Assembly (NCBI GenBank): GCA_009823505.1
Contig: VZQC01009966.1
Coordinates: 518,476-582,475, forward strand
Reading direction: 5' to 3'
Origin: Rhizomys pruinosus
Taxonomy: Eukaryota > Chordata > Mammalia > Rodentia > Spalacidae
DNA: 64,000 nucleotides
Under the pieces are notes generated by a model, which saw only the letters and a program-made list of their open reading frames with translations, was not told where the DNA came from and searched no databases. The position numbers and the translations under genes are program-made. Positions 10,735 through 22,866 of the stretch are shown piece by piece. Positions within the stretch are counted from its first letter, which is position 1; every line of letters starts with the position of its first letter.

Positions 10735-11070
10735 TCTGTACATATGTGTGGGGTGTGTGTCCTGGTGCATGCATGTGAGGAGGATATTGCATGTCTTGTT
10801 CTAATATGCTCTTCCTTGTTCTGAGACATGACCTCTCACTGAAGTTAGGCCTTGCTGTTTTTTCAGCTAGGCTCTAGCCAGCGATCTGGGGAGGGAGGAA
10901 TGGTGAGAGGGATAACTGGGCTCAGGGAGGCATCAGCCGGGCTCTACTCTGCTGAGCACTGGAGTCACAGCACAAGCCACCACTTTTATAAAGGTTCTTA
11001 GGAGGCCAACTCAGGTCTTTGTGTTTTGTGCCACAGTGCCCTTACCCAGAGCCATCTTCTCAAGCCCTTA
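10735..11070 (-). mobile_element. B4 SINE (ID-B1 type), antisense, degenerate
   Basis: TTCTGAGACATGACCTCTCA, GGAGTCACAGCACAAGCCAC and CAGAGCCATCTTCTCAAGCC follow the order of a reversed B4, with a G-rich internal insertion near 10,888-10,950. Confidence 0.6.
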
Positions 11071-11245
11071 AGATATTGAAAGTTATATATTTTGTATACT
11101 TGAAGGTTGTCATTTTAAGTATATGGCTTATACTACCACCAAAATAAATAGTTCCATCCTCCCCAAATTCTCTCCTGCCGTGCACCTCTTCAGCCCAGCT
11201 GGATACAGCAACCGCTGTATCACTTTATATTAGTTTCCATTTGTT

Positions 11246-11256
11246 AGAATTTATAT
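11246..11256. repeat. Target-site duplication, left (full-length L1)
   Basis: AGAATTTATAT occurs here and again at 17,892-17,902 directly after the L1 poly(A). This pair fixes both ends of the L1. Confidence 0.85.
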
Positions 11257-11278
11257 TTGATGGGACTGGTGCCTTTAA

Positions 11279-11470
11279 GGCAGAACTGCCTTGACCCTTA
11301 GGGGCCAAACACCCGCCCCTGGAACATCCCAGCTTGGGTTGTTCCAGAGAGCACTGGCCTGGACTTAGTGTGATACTGGGAAGGAAGAACTGCCTTGACC
11401 TTTGGGGGCCTGACACCCATCCCAGGAACATCCCAGCCAGCTCAGATTCCAGTAAACACCGAGGCATGGG
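11279..11470 (+). promoter_or_regulatory. L1 5' UTR monomers
   Basis: Two related units begin GGCAGAACTGCCTTGACCCT (11,279) and GGAAGAACTGCCTTGACCTT (11,383), with a period of 104 bp, and both contain GGAACATCCCAGC. Tandem monomers are the usual promoter architecture of murine L1; this monomer text differs from the mouse A/F/T types as I recall them. Confidence 0.65.
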
Positions 11471-11546
11471 GGCACCTAGACAGGTTCGCAGGGGTGCAGT
11501 AGGTCAACAGGGTACCAGTGTGCGGGCCAAAGGAGCAACACCCCAT

Positions 11547-11559
11547 ACATACACACACA

Positions 11560-11595
<36 letters not shown>
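11547..11595. repeat. (CA)n microsatellite in L1 5' UTR
   Basis: CA repeats with two CATA interruptions. Confidence 0.95.
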
Positions 11596-11597
<2 letters not shown>

Positions 11598-11930
11598 AAA
11601 GCTGATGGTGCTGTGGTGCTGACTGTCTAGCAGGTATAGTTTTAGTGAATCTTGACTGTGCAGCCAACGTTGGGGCACCAGAATCCAAAAACACAAACAA
11701 ACAAAGACCAAATCCACATGCCAAGGACACAACGAAAAAACAACATGGGAAAAGCTCATAATAAATCCACACCAAACTCAACCAGTTCGACAGAAGATTC
11801 CTACAAGATCTTCCTGGAAGGAAACCAAGATACAGACCTTAGAAGAACAATTGTAGACATATTCAAAGAAATCAAAGAATATAAAGAACAAATCAGAGAA
11901 CTAAGGGGAGAAAATGAAAATCTCAGGAAG

Positions 11931-12095
11931 GACTTAGAAGGAAAGAATGATAAACACTGGAAAGAACTAGAGGGAGAGAATGATAAACTCTGAAAAGAAC
12001 TAGAGGAAGAGAAACAGAAAACCCACAAAGAACTAGAGGAAGAGAAACACAATGTCTGAAAAGAACTAGAGGGAGAGAAAGACAAACTCTGGAGG
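11931..12095. repeat. Five 33-bp tandem units within L1 ORF1
   Basis: Units start at 11,931, 11,964, 11,997, 12,030 and 12,063, each close to GAACTAGAGGRAGAGAA plus a variable second half. The encoded 11-mer is roughly ELEGENDKLWK. The period keeps the frame and the coiled coil. Confidence 0.92.
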
Positions 12096-12793
12096 GAAGT
12101 GGAAACACTGAAAAGATCCCAGGATGAAATGAACAAAGGATATCAGCAAAGCAAGGAGCTACAAGTAGAGTACGACAAGCTCCAAAGGAAATGGAAATAC
12201 TCAGGAAATCACAGGAAGAAATGAAAAAGGAAATGGAACATTCATCCAATCAAAAGGAGAGGTTGGGAGAAAGTCTCAGAAGCAGAATGAATGAAGTAGA
12301 AAATAGAATATCAGACCTGCAGGACAACATGGAACATCTAAAATGCTCAAGTGAAGACTATGAAAAATTAAAAAAAAAACCCCACAAGAGTTGAATAACC
12401 AGGAAATGTGGTGAATAGAACAAATCTCCACATCTTAGGGATAGAGGAAGGATAAGAATCCCAAGAGAATGGTATTGACCAGATCTTCAACAGGATAATA
12501 GAAGAAAAATTTCCCAAACTGAAAAAAGACAAACCTATACAAATACAAGAAGCACATAGAACACCAAATAGACAAAACCAGAAAAGAAACTCCCCATGCC
12601 ATATTATAGTTAAAATGCTAGATGCTCAAAACAAAGACAATATACTGAAACCCACAAGAGAAAAACAACAAATTACATACAAGGGGAAACCCATCAGAAT
12701 TACAGCTGACTTCTCAATGCAAACTATGAAAACCAGAAAAATGTGAACCAAAGTACTCCCAGTGCTAAATGCGATGCCAACCCAGATTACTAA

Positions 12794-13060
12794 AAGACTT
12801 TAGATTACCAACTGTGGGAAAATTTAGTTAAATTGGTAGTATTCTAAACCAATGGGACCTCCCTGGCCACAGCCATGAGGTGGGATGTAGTGACATTGGG
12901 ATTTGGCCCTGGGAGTTAAGTCATGCTGTCTATGTAACCAGACATTTTGGAATAAAGCTCTCTCTGTATTTGGACCTTAACATGTGTCCATGTGGTGTGC
13001 TTTCCTGTGCATGTTTTCCACATGGATCATCCTGGGAATAAATGGGACACCTCACAACCA
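12794..13060. mobile_element. LTR-like insertion in L1 ORF1
   Basis: L1 text stops near ACCCAGATTAC and resumes near CCCAGCAAGAATG. The foreign core at 12,813-13,022 begins TGTGGGAAAA and ends TTTTCCACA, near-perfect inverted ends typical of an LTR, with AATAAAGC at about 12,951. No clean target duplication flanks the core, so class and exact ends are uncertain. Confidence 0.55.
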
Positions 13061-13267
13061 ACCCAGCAAGAATGTCAATTATAGTTGAAGGAGAAAGGAA
13101 AATCTTTCATGACACAAACAAGATGAAAGAATACATGTCCAAAAACCCAACACTTCAGAAAATATTTGAAGCAATCCAAAGAACAGAGGAAAAGAGCAAC
13201 TATCCCAACCAACTAAAGAGAAAAGCTAATAAAACCATAACAGCATAACTACAAACCTAGACCAAGA

Positions 13268-14230
13268 ATGCAAACCAAGAATGAGTTGAAAGGAAGCAAC
13301 ACACATCTCTCAATAATGACCTTAAATATCAATGAGCTAAACTCCCTAATCAAAAGACATAGACTGGGAGAATGGATTAGAAAACAGAATCCATCTATAT
13401 GCTGCCTACAAGAAACCCATCTCACCCTCAAGAATAGACACCAACTCAAAGTGAAAGGATAGAAAAAAATATTCCAAGCAAATGATACCAAAAAGCATCA
13501 GGAGTTGCTATTTTAATATCAGAAAAAATAGACTTCAGAGTAAAGTCAATCAGAAGAGACAAAGAGGGCCACTACATCCTTATCAGAAGACCAATTAACC
13601 AGGAAGACATCACACTCCTAAATGTTTATGCACCAAACTATATAAACACAATTTTGTGTATCCTCAAGACACAGATTAACCCCAACACACAAATAGTGGA
13701 GGACTTCAGTACCCCACTGAGCCCCTTGGAGAGATCAACTAGACAAAAAAATAGAGAGACACTGAAACTGGACAATACAATACAATACAACAAATGGACC
13801 TCAAAGACATCTACTGAATATTTCACCCAAACACAGAGAATATACTTTCTACTCAGCACCCCACAGAACGTTCTCCAAAATTCACCACATACTGGGACAC
13901 AAAAGAAACCACAACAAATACAAAAAGATTGAAATAATCTCATGCGTTCTATCAGAAAACAGTGCAATAAAGCTCAATATTAACAGCAGAATAAGCCCGA
14001 CTAGCTACAAGAACACATGGAGACTAAACAACACAGTCCTGAATAATGAATGGATTAGGGAAGAAATAAAGAATCAAATCAAAGTATTCATGGAACTAAA
14101 CAAAAAAGACAATACAACACAACAAAACTTGTGGGATACTTTAAAAGCAGTCCTAAGAGGGAAATTTATAGCCCTAAGTGCCCACATTAAAAAGCAGAAA
14201 GGGAACAAATAAATGATCTAACACTACAGC

Positions 14231-14262
<32 letters not shown>

Positions 14263-14376
14263 CAAAACAAAAAAACCCTGAGAGACAACAACAAATGGAT
14301 CCAAAACCCAACAGACAGGAAGAAATAACAAAAATCAGAGTAGAAATCAATGAAATGGAAACAAAGAAAACAATAC

Positions 14377-14407
<31 letters not shown>

Positions 14408-17195
14408 AATGAATCCAAAAGCTGGTTCTTTGAAAGGATAAACAAGATAGACCTCTAGCCTAGTTAACCAAAAGAAAGAAAGAGCAACTCCAAATTAATA
14501 GCATTGATGATGAAAAGGGAAATATCACAACAGATAAAGAAAAGATCCAGACAATCAATCATACAAGAATACTTCAAAATTTTATACTCTACTAAGTTTG
14601 AAAACCTAAGAGAAATGGATGAATATCTGAAATCCTGGGAACCAACAAAGCTTAACCAAGAAGAAGTTGACAGTTTAAACAGATCCATAACATTTGAGGA
14701 AATTAAGAAGTAATAAAAAACCTCCTAACTAAACAAAGCTCAGGCCCAGATGCTTTGACAGCAGAATTCTATAAAACATTTAAAGAGGTCTTACAACCTT
14801 TACTACTCAAACTTTTCAAAAGGATACAGAGGGAAATCTCCCAAACTCCTATGAAGCCAGCATCACTCTAATACCCAAACCAGGCAAAGACACAACCAAA
14901 AAAGAAAACTATAGACCCATCTCATTAATGCACACAGATGCAAAAATTCTCAACAAAATACTGGCAAATCACATACAGACCCACATCAAAAAGATGATCC
15001 ATCACGATCTAGTTGGATTCATACCAGAGATGCAGGGATGGTTCAACATACATAAATCAATAAATTTCATAAAACACATAAATGGACTGAAAGACAAAAA
15101 TCACACAATCATCTCAAGTGAAGAAGAAAAAGGCTTTGATAAGATCCAGCATTCCTTCATGTTTAAAGTTCTAGAGGGAATTGGGCTGAAGAGAACATTC
15201 CTCAACATAATGAAAGCCATATACAACAAACCCAAAGCCAACATCATCCTAAATAGAGAAAAATTAGAAACATTCTTCTTAAAGGCGGGAACCTGACAAG
15301 GCTGCCCCCTATCACCATTTCTCTTCAACACGGTTCTTGAAACACTTGCTAGGGCAATAAGACAAGAGAAGGAAATTAAAGAAGTTCTAATTGGAAAAGA
15401 GGAAATTAAAGTATCCCTTTTTGCAGATAATATGATAGTTTACCTGAGAGACACTAAAAACTCCACCAGAAAACTACTAGAAATGATTAAGAGTTTCAGT
15501 CATGTGGCAGGATACAAAGTTAACCTAGAAAAATCTGTAGCCTTTCCTTACATGAACAATAAACAAGTGGAGAAGTAATATAAGAAGACCTTCCCACTCA
15601 CAATAGCCTCAACAACAACAACAAAAAATACCTGGGAACAAACCTAACCAAAGACACCAAAGGTCTCTACAACAAAAATTTTAAACCCCTGAAGAAGGAG
15701 ATTGAAAATTACATCAAAAGATGGAAAGACCTCCCATGCTCATGGTTTGGAAAAATTAATATAGTAATAATGTCGATTTTACCCAAATTGATATACAGAT
15801 TCAACAAAATCCCAATCAAAATCCCCATGGGCTTCTTCACAGACTTGGGAAAAAAATCCTTAAATTCATATGGAAAAACAAAAGACCCTGAATAGCTAAA
15901 GCAACACTGAGTAAAAAGTGCAATACTGGGGAGATTCTTCTACCAGACTTCAAGCTCTATTACAGAGCTATAGTCATAAAGACAGCCTGGTACTGGCACA
16001 AAAACAGACCCGTTGACCAATGGAACAAAATTGAAGATCCAAACTTGAGCTCATATAATTTCAGCCACCTCATATTTGACAAAGGGGTATGAAAAAAAAA
16101 AAAAAAGAAAGAAAAACCTCAATGAAGGAAGGATAGCATCTTCAGCAAATGACGCTGGCAAAAGTAGATCACCATTTGTAGAAGAAAAAAATTAAATCCC
16201 TACTTCTCATCCTGTATTAAAATCAGCTCCAAGTGGATCAAAGATCTCAACGTGAAACCTGAAACCTTGAAGGTGATAGAAGAAAAAGTTGGCAACAACC
16301 TACAAGACATAGGTGTAGGAAAAGACTTTCTAAATCATACAGCAGGAAATAAGGTCAACAATTGACAAATAGGACCTCATCAAACTCAAAAGCTTCTTTA
16401 CAGCTAAAGAAACAATCAAGGAAGTAAAGAGAAAACCCACAGAGTGGGAGGAAATCTTTACCAGTGATAAATCAGACAGAGCATTAACATCCAGAATATA
16501 TAATCTACTTAAAAAACAAAGAAGAAAGAAAACAAATGACTCACTCAAAAGATGAGTAAACAGATGAACAGAGACTTCACTAATGAGGAAGTAAAGATGG
16601 CTGAGAAACATCTTAAACAGTGTTCAACATCGTTAATTATTAAGGAAATGCAAATTAAAACCATGCAAAGATATCATCTTACTCCAATAAGACTGGCTAA
16701 GATCAAGAAAACAAAAGACACCAAATGGTGGAGAGATTGTGGGGAAAGGGGAACACTCATCCACTGCTGGTGGGAATGTAAACTCATACAACCACTGTGG
16801 AAAGCAGTGTGGAGAACCCTTAAAAGACTCAAAATGAGCCTACCACCTGACCCAGCCATACCACTTCTGGGTATATACCCACAAGACTCATCCTATTGCA
16901 AAGATGCATGCACATTTATATTTATTGCAGGTTTTTTCCCAGTAGGAAAGAGTTGGAACCAATCCAATGTCCCTCAGCTGATGACTGGATAACAAAAATG
17001 TACATCTACACAATGAAGTTCTTATGAAGCATCAAAGAAAGATGACATCAAGAAATTTGCAGGTAAATGGATGGAACTTGAAGCCACTATGCTGTGAGGT
17101 AACACAGTCCCCAAAAAACAAATGGGGAATGGTTACCCTCATTTGTGGATGCTAGTATCAAATCCCCCAATTGAAAGAAAAGCTGAGCAATGTTA
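13268..17195 (+). pseudogene. L1 ORF2p pseudogene (endonuclease / reverse transcriptase)
   Basis: ORF2p nicks DNA and reverse transcribes L1 RNA. Recognised parts in order: endonuclease N-terminus (TLNINELNS, then SICCLQETHL near 13,395-13,430), RT domain from about 14,700 to 15,600, and C-terminal region to about 17,190 (HCWWECKLIQPLW near 16,760-16,800). The RT motif that is normally FADD reads FADN (about 15,417-15,430), losing a metal-binding Asp. At least a dozen frame breaks are present, so no function remains. Confidence 0.88.
14232..14273. repeat. (AAAAC)n in L1 ORF2
   Basis: About eight AAAAC units; a second shorter tract lies at 14,378-14,405. Both are expansions of A-rich ORF2 text. 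Confidence 0.9.
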
Positions 17196-17549
17196 ATGTT
17201 ATATTTCTATCTGAAAGAAACTGTGATGTTATAATGTGAATATCTTAATGAGCCCTAGAATTAACTTAGCACCTACTTTCAGGCATGGTAATTAATGTAC
17301 ATGGGCAGACGATATTCATATTTTAGAGTAATATAAAATTAAAAGAAAAAATCTGAATCCCCGAACATAATAAAAAACAAACAAACAAGGGATGTGTGGA
17401 TGAAACTGATCAATGAATACCAAGTTGGTTACATATGGCATGATGCTTTGCTGTATGGTTTTACAGTAGGATCTATATAGATGTGATATTGCATGCATTT
17501 CAAAAGCCTCAAAGAAAGAACTGTGTAATTTTGTTCAAGAAACTGTGAA

Positions 17550-17723
17550 TTCTTTTTTTTTTTTTTTTTTTTTTTTTTGTATTTTTGAGACAGGGTCTCA
17601 CTTTAAGTCCCATCTGGCCTGGAGCTCATTCTGCAGACCAGGCTGGCCTTGAACTCACAGAGATCCACCTGACTCTGCCTCCTGAGTGCTAGGATTAAAG
17701 GCGTGTGCCACCACACCCGGCTT
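17550..17723 (-). mobile_element. B1 SINE, antisense, in L1 3' UTR
   Basis: A T-tract is followed by reversed B1 (GAGACAGGGTCTCACTTTAA to CCACCACACCCGGC). Flanks AACTGTGAATTCTT and AACTGTGGAATTCTT form the target duplication. Confidence 0.95.
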
Positions 17724-17904
17724 AGAACTGTGGAATTCTTAACCACAAGCAAATTATACACCTAGACATGTTCAGCAGTTTTAAGTTTTAAACAATGTAT
17801 ATATATATGCATGAAACATCATGTGACCCTACAAATATGTACAACTTTATATTTGTATATGTCAGTGAAAATAAATAAAAAATAAAAAAAAAGAATTTAT
17901 ATGT

Positions 17905-18300
17905 TACATAATACAGCATGTATTTTGTTCTGTTTTATTATTGAGTGTATCCCATTGTTTGACTATGTTACATTTTTAACAACTGTTGCTGCATATTTAA
18001 ATTGTTTCCAGGTTTCGACTAATATTAACTGCTATCAATATTGATAAATAACTGTTACATGGACTTTTTGTGTGCAAATACCCAAGGAGGTAGAATAGCT
18101 GGATTATTAGGGCAGACATATACTTAAGAGAGAGTTCAGATTATTTCACATGGTGTTTTCTTCATTTCACTTTCTTGTCAATATTTAGGATTATCAGGAT
18201 TGTTTAAAGTGACTCCAGTGGACAGATGGAGTCTCATTTTAAAATCTACATGTCTGAACTTCTGAATCTCCACTCTGTTTCATTTATCAGCTGCCATTTT
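17905..18300 (-). mobile_element. Ancient L1 3' fragment, antisense
   Basis: ATTTAAATTGTTTCCAGGTT, AGGTAGAATAGCTGGATTAT and the later CATTTCACTTTCTTGTCAAT follow the order of reversed old mammalian L1 ORF2/3' text. It is strongly diverged. Confidence 0.5.
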
Positions 18301-18474
18301 TGGATTTGTACTTCAAAAGTCTAATGGTAATACCAGTGTAGAAGTAGTTAGGTGTTAAAATAACAAACCATTAATTGAGCATTTACTGTTCTTATGATGG
18401 TGAGGGCTCTCTTGTTTTCTGTTGTATTGCTATATCCAGCACATATCTGGTGAATAGTGTGACATTTATTAGCT

Positions 18475-18920
18475 GTCTATTGTTATGCAGTAAATTATCC
18501 CAAATTTCAGCAGCTCAATCAACAAATACTCACTGACTCCTACAATTTCTGAGAACCAAGATTTCGGAGCAGCTTACTTGAGAGGTCCTCGATTAAAACC
18601 CTTTAGTTGAACCATCAGTTGGTAGTGCAGCAGCACGTAGGGCTGTTGGCAAGAAGCCTTGGTTTCTCACTTGCTGTTGTCAATTGTTCTCCATTTACTG
18701 CCACATAGACCTTTCCAGTGTGTCTTTTGTTTTATGGAGCTAGATCCCTTAAAGTGAGTGATCCGAGAAAGAAAATGAAGTTGGTCACAGAGGTCAGCCA
18801 GATGGGGCTGCTGAGGGCTATCTTGGAGGCTCCCTAATGAAGTGTATAATGAAGATTCATTGGTGGATGTCGGACACTGCCCATTAATAACATCTCTGTG
18901 GTCCATTGTCCCTTCCTGAG
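18475..18920 (-). mobile_element. Ancient LTR-type repeat, antisense (family unsure)
   Basis: The order TGCAGTAAATTATCCCAAAT, CAATTTCTGAGAACCAAG, GGGCTGTTGGCAAGAAGCCT and GAGTGATCCGAGAAAGAAA resembles a common mammalian LTR/MaLR-type repeat read in reverse. The assignment rests on remembered consensus text. Confidence 0.35.
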
Positions 18921-19221
18921 AGATGAGAAGTTTGAGCTTTTAAATTTTTGTAACCTGTCGAAATCAAAAGTTCTTAGTTCTTAATCAGAGTTCAAGCTGC
19001 TCTGAAGGTTGTCAAACATAGTCCAATGACAGTGAATGAATTACATTAGCCCAAGAACAAGTTGATTTAAAAAATTTGATTATAACTGAGCCAAACAAAT
19101 TTGTATATGAGAAAAGGATATAGAGATTATATCAGGAGAAACTTGAAAATTATTCAGGTAAATAGTTGTGTTCCTGTTCTCTGATGACAAGTTGTTATTT
19201 TTTGTTTGGTTTTGGTCTTTT

Positions 19222-19356
19222 TGAGACAGGGTCTTCCTGTAGCTCTGGCTGTCCTGGAACTTGCTTAGCAGACCAGGCTGGCCTTGAACTCACAGAGATC
19301 CATCTGCCTCTGCCTCCCAAGTGCTGGGATTAAAGGTGTGCACCACCATGCCTGGC
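19222..19356 (-). mobile_element. B1 SINE, antisense
   Basis: TTTGAGACAGGGTCTTCCTG to CACCACCATGCCTGGC. Flanks GACAAGTTGTTATT and GATAAGTTCTTATT form the target duplication. Confidence 0.93.
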
Positions 19357-19359
19357 GAT

Positions 19360-20690
19360 AAGTTCTTATTCTTATCAGACTATTTACACTTATGAGAGGT
19401 ATTTGAAGATGAGGAAAGCTAGGAATTCGACCACTGACTGCTCACAGTTAACTGAACACTGTGATAATTTCCAGGATCTGTAAAGGAATCAAGAGTAACT
19501 GTTGCCTAAAAGGCCACAAGTGCTTTTGGAAATAGAGTGATATCAAAAGAATAGCAATGAGAGGCATGGTGGGGAGTTACACAGGGATCTGTCCAAGAGA
19601 TCAGTTATGTTTTTAAAACACATTTATCATTTATTATAATAATCCAGTGCGAGTTTCTCTGACAAGATTAAACTGAGTGGGTCAATATTTTTAATTTTTT
19701 AGAAAGCAGTGAGAAAAACTGCAAAAATTGTCTGGCAGATGTCTTACCTAACAAAAGTTATCTCAGGAACCAAAGTTTTCCAGGGGAGGTGGCAGGAAAT
19801 GGGCTTTATCCATTTCTGGAATGCAAGAATGAAGGGGGAGTGAGGCTCTAAATCAGCATGGACAGGTTAAAGTGGGCAGGGAGACTGGAGTGTAAGCACG
19901 TCAAGGTGGCAGTGCGGGGTACAAACAAAGTAGGCTCTCCTCTTTCACCAGTGAAGATAAAATGGTAGAACCTTCTCCACTGGTGAAAGTGTCCTGTGCA
20001 CAGTTATGGGTACAGATTATGAAAAAAATCTAGTTTGAAACCAAACTTTGCGTTGGCCAATGAACATGTTCAACTTTCAGTCTTCTGCATAATCTTAATT
20101 CCAGAGCTCCAGGTTTTATCGGTGGCAGCCCCGGGGGAGGAATGAGTATGGCAGGGTGTGTGTGTCTTGGCACAGGGTACTGATAGATCCTGAAGCCCGA
20201 AAACATTTGAAGAAGATGGAGGGCTCTGGCTGCTGGGTGGGGAATCAGAGGAGACCGGTAAAAAAGTACATTATTGATGTTTCGTTATTCTGAGGTGGGT
20301 GTTAGCTGGTGCAAACGGAAGAGAAAAGGGGCAGCTCAAGGGTCTGGCTCTGGTCTAGGGAACAAGGCAGAGGCAAAGGATTGAATGGTCCTCATTACCC
20401 AACAATGGCTCGCCAGGTTCTCCAGCTACACTTGGGAGTGCAATCTATCCTGCATAAGCAGGGTGCTGTCAAGAAACGCAGGTTAGCTGGTCTCCAGGGC
20501 TGCACTCAGCCTCGGATAGTCCCCAGGGCGCACCGGCTGGCACTGCTAGACCAGGCTCAGAGCCTCCTAGACGGACTCTTCCCGCCATCCAGCTTTTGGC
20601 CCAGAGCCTCTTGGAGAATTTCGCAGACTCTGCCCTATGCTCTCGGGCACTAGGAGGGGGCTTCCTCGCTACGCAGGTAGGCCACGGCCA
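19360..20690. other. Upstream flank of Lrrc1
   Basis: Unique, moderately AT-rich DNA before the CpG island. No gene was recognised. A perfect 12-bp inverted repeat (19,942-19,953 and 19,978-19,989) is the only notable structure. Proximal enhancers could lie here but cannot be called. Confidence 0.5.
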
Positions 20691-20752
20691 CAGAAGATGC
20701 TCCCAGGTTGAAGAGCCTGCCGGCACGGTGCGGGGACGGGGGTGAGACCTGA

Positions 20753-21664
<912 letters not shown>

Positions 21665-22834
21665 TGACCCTCAGCCCCCGGGCCCGGCCGCCCGCGTCCC
21701 TGGGCTCCGGCAGGCTCTGGGGGACGTGCGACCCCGGCGGTGCGCCGGGGCCCCGGGATCCCGGCACCGGGAGGAACGCGCTCTTGGCCTTCCCGCCGGG
21801 GCCGTGCCCGGGGAGATGGCGCTGGCGGCCCGGCTGCTGCGGGGTGCGGGCAGGCGGCTAGCAGGTGCGGGCGCCCGGGGCGGTGCTGCGGGACCCCGGT
21901 GCGTGGGCGCGGAGGTGCTGGTCCGAGCGGTGCTGGTCGCGGAGGTACGTGGTCCTGTGGGATGCGAGACCGCTCGCAGGGGCTCCGCCTGCCCGCTGCC
22001 CTCCCAGAGCCGCCACGCAGCCTGCCAGGGTCTGCCTTGGCAGCGATGCCTCCCCAGACTTGTTTACGGAAATTAACCACCTGCCCCAAGACCTCGTCTA
22101 GCGGTCTGTGCTGAGCGTGCTTTTTAGAGGGTCCGGGCGCTGGGGAGACACTGAACTTTTAACCCTTGAATTTGCCTCCGGAATTAAGGAGGAAGGCATC
22201 CCTACTCCAGGTGCATACAGGAAGTTGGTGGCAATCCAAAGGTGTGCAGGAAATAGGAAGGCTGCTGGGAGGCGGGGAGAGAAGCTGGAGGCCCAGCCTT
22301 GGAACTCAGACACCTTGTTTGTCCTTTATTAACGCTGGTGACCTGTCATTGTCAAAGAAACACTGCTCGGATGTTCCGGTTTGTTGGAGCAAACCCCCGA
22401 TATAATCTCCAGGGCTTAGAAAATCAGAACTATACATTTTAACTATACATTTCAAAGGTTGTTCTTTTTGGATTAACTTCCCTTGGTTCCTGTGTAATTG
22501 GTTCAGTGGCCTCTGTGTAATCATAAGGGTCATCCTCACTAGGATCTTTGAAAAGCATCCCCTCAGCCCTTAATTTAGTTCAGAAGTGGAAAAGCTACCC
22601 AGTTCCCCAAGGCATTTATTATTTTGTAGGCATTTTCAAACACATGATCTGGTTTTTAGCTTCCTTAAGTTTCACTTAGGTCCTAAGCTCTTGCTTTAAG
22701 TTGTGTACTTGTTAGGCATGGGAATGTAGAAAATGGAACTTAATGCTTTTCAAGGGCTTTGAAATGAAGTTATTAAAAGACTTAGTGAAAAGCTACTTAA
22801 CTGTAAACGTCTCAGTGCTCTGTGTAGTATTTGT

Positions 22835-22837
<3 letters not shown>

Positions 22838-22866
<29 letters not shown>
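22838..22866. repeat. Poly(T) tract
   Basis: A run of about 28 T with no recognisable SINE body beside it. Confidence 0.95.

Larger units (their letters stand above)
11718..13248 (+). pseudogene. L1 ORF1p pseudogene with expanded coiled coil
   Basis: ORF1p is the L1 RNA-binding trimer. The start MPRTQRKNNMGKAHNKSTPN at 11,718 parallels the antisense copy at 1,742, though the frame is open from 11,652. The N-terminal half is a Glu/Lys coiled coil with five in-tandem 11-residue units (11,931-12,095). Two of these end in TGA where the others have a TGG Trp codon. The C-terminal RNA-binding part continues after frameshifts and after an insertion at about 12.8-13.06 kb. The last fragment (13,042-13,248) ends KRKANKTITA and a stop. 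Confidence 0.85.
11257..17891 (+). mobile_element. Full-length L1 retrotransposon, dead, with nested insertions
   Basis: A complete L1 is visible in order: 5' UTR with two monomer-like units, ORF1, ORF2 (endonuclease, reverse transcriptase, C-terminal region), 3' UTR and poly(A). It is bounded by the 11-bp duplication AGAATTTATAT. Many frameshifts and stops make it inactive. It carries an LTR-like insertion in ORF1 (about 12,794-13,060), an antisense B1 in the 3' UTR (17,550-17,723), a (CA)n in the 5' UTR and (AAAAC)n tracts in ORF2. Without these it would be about 6.2 kb, the normal L1 length. Confidence 0.92.
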
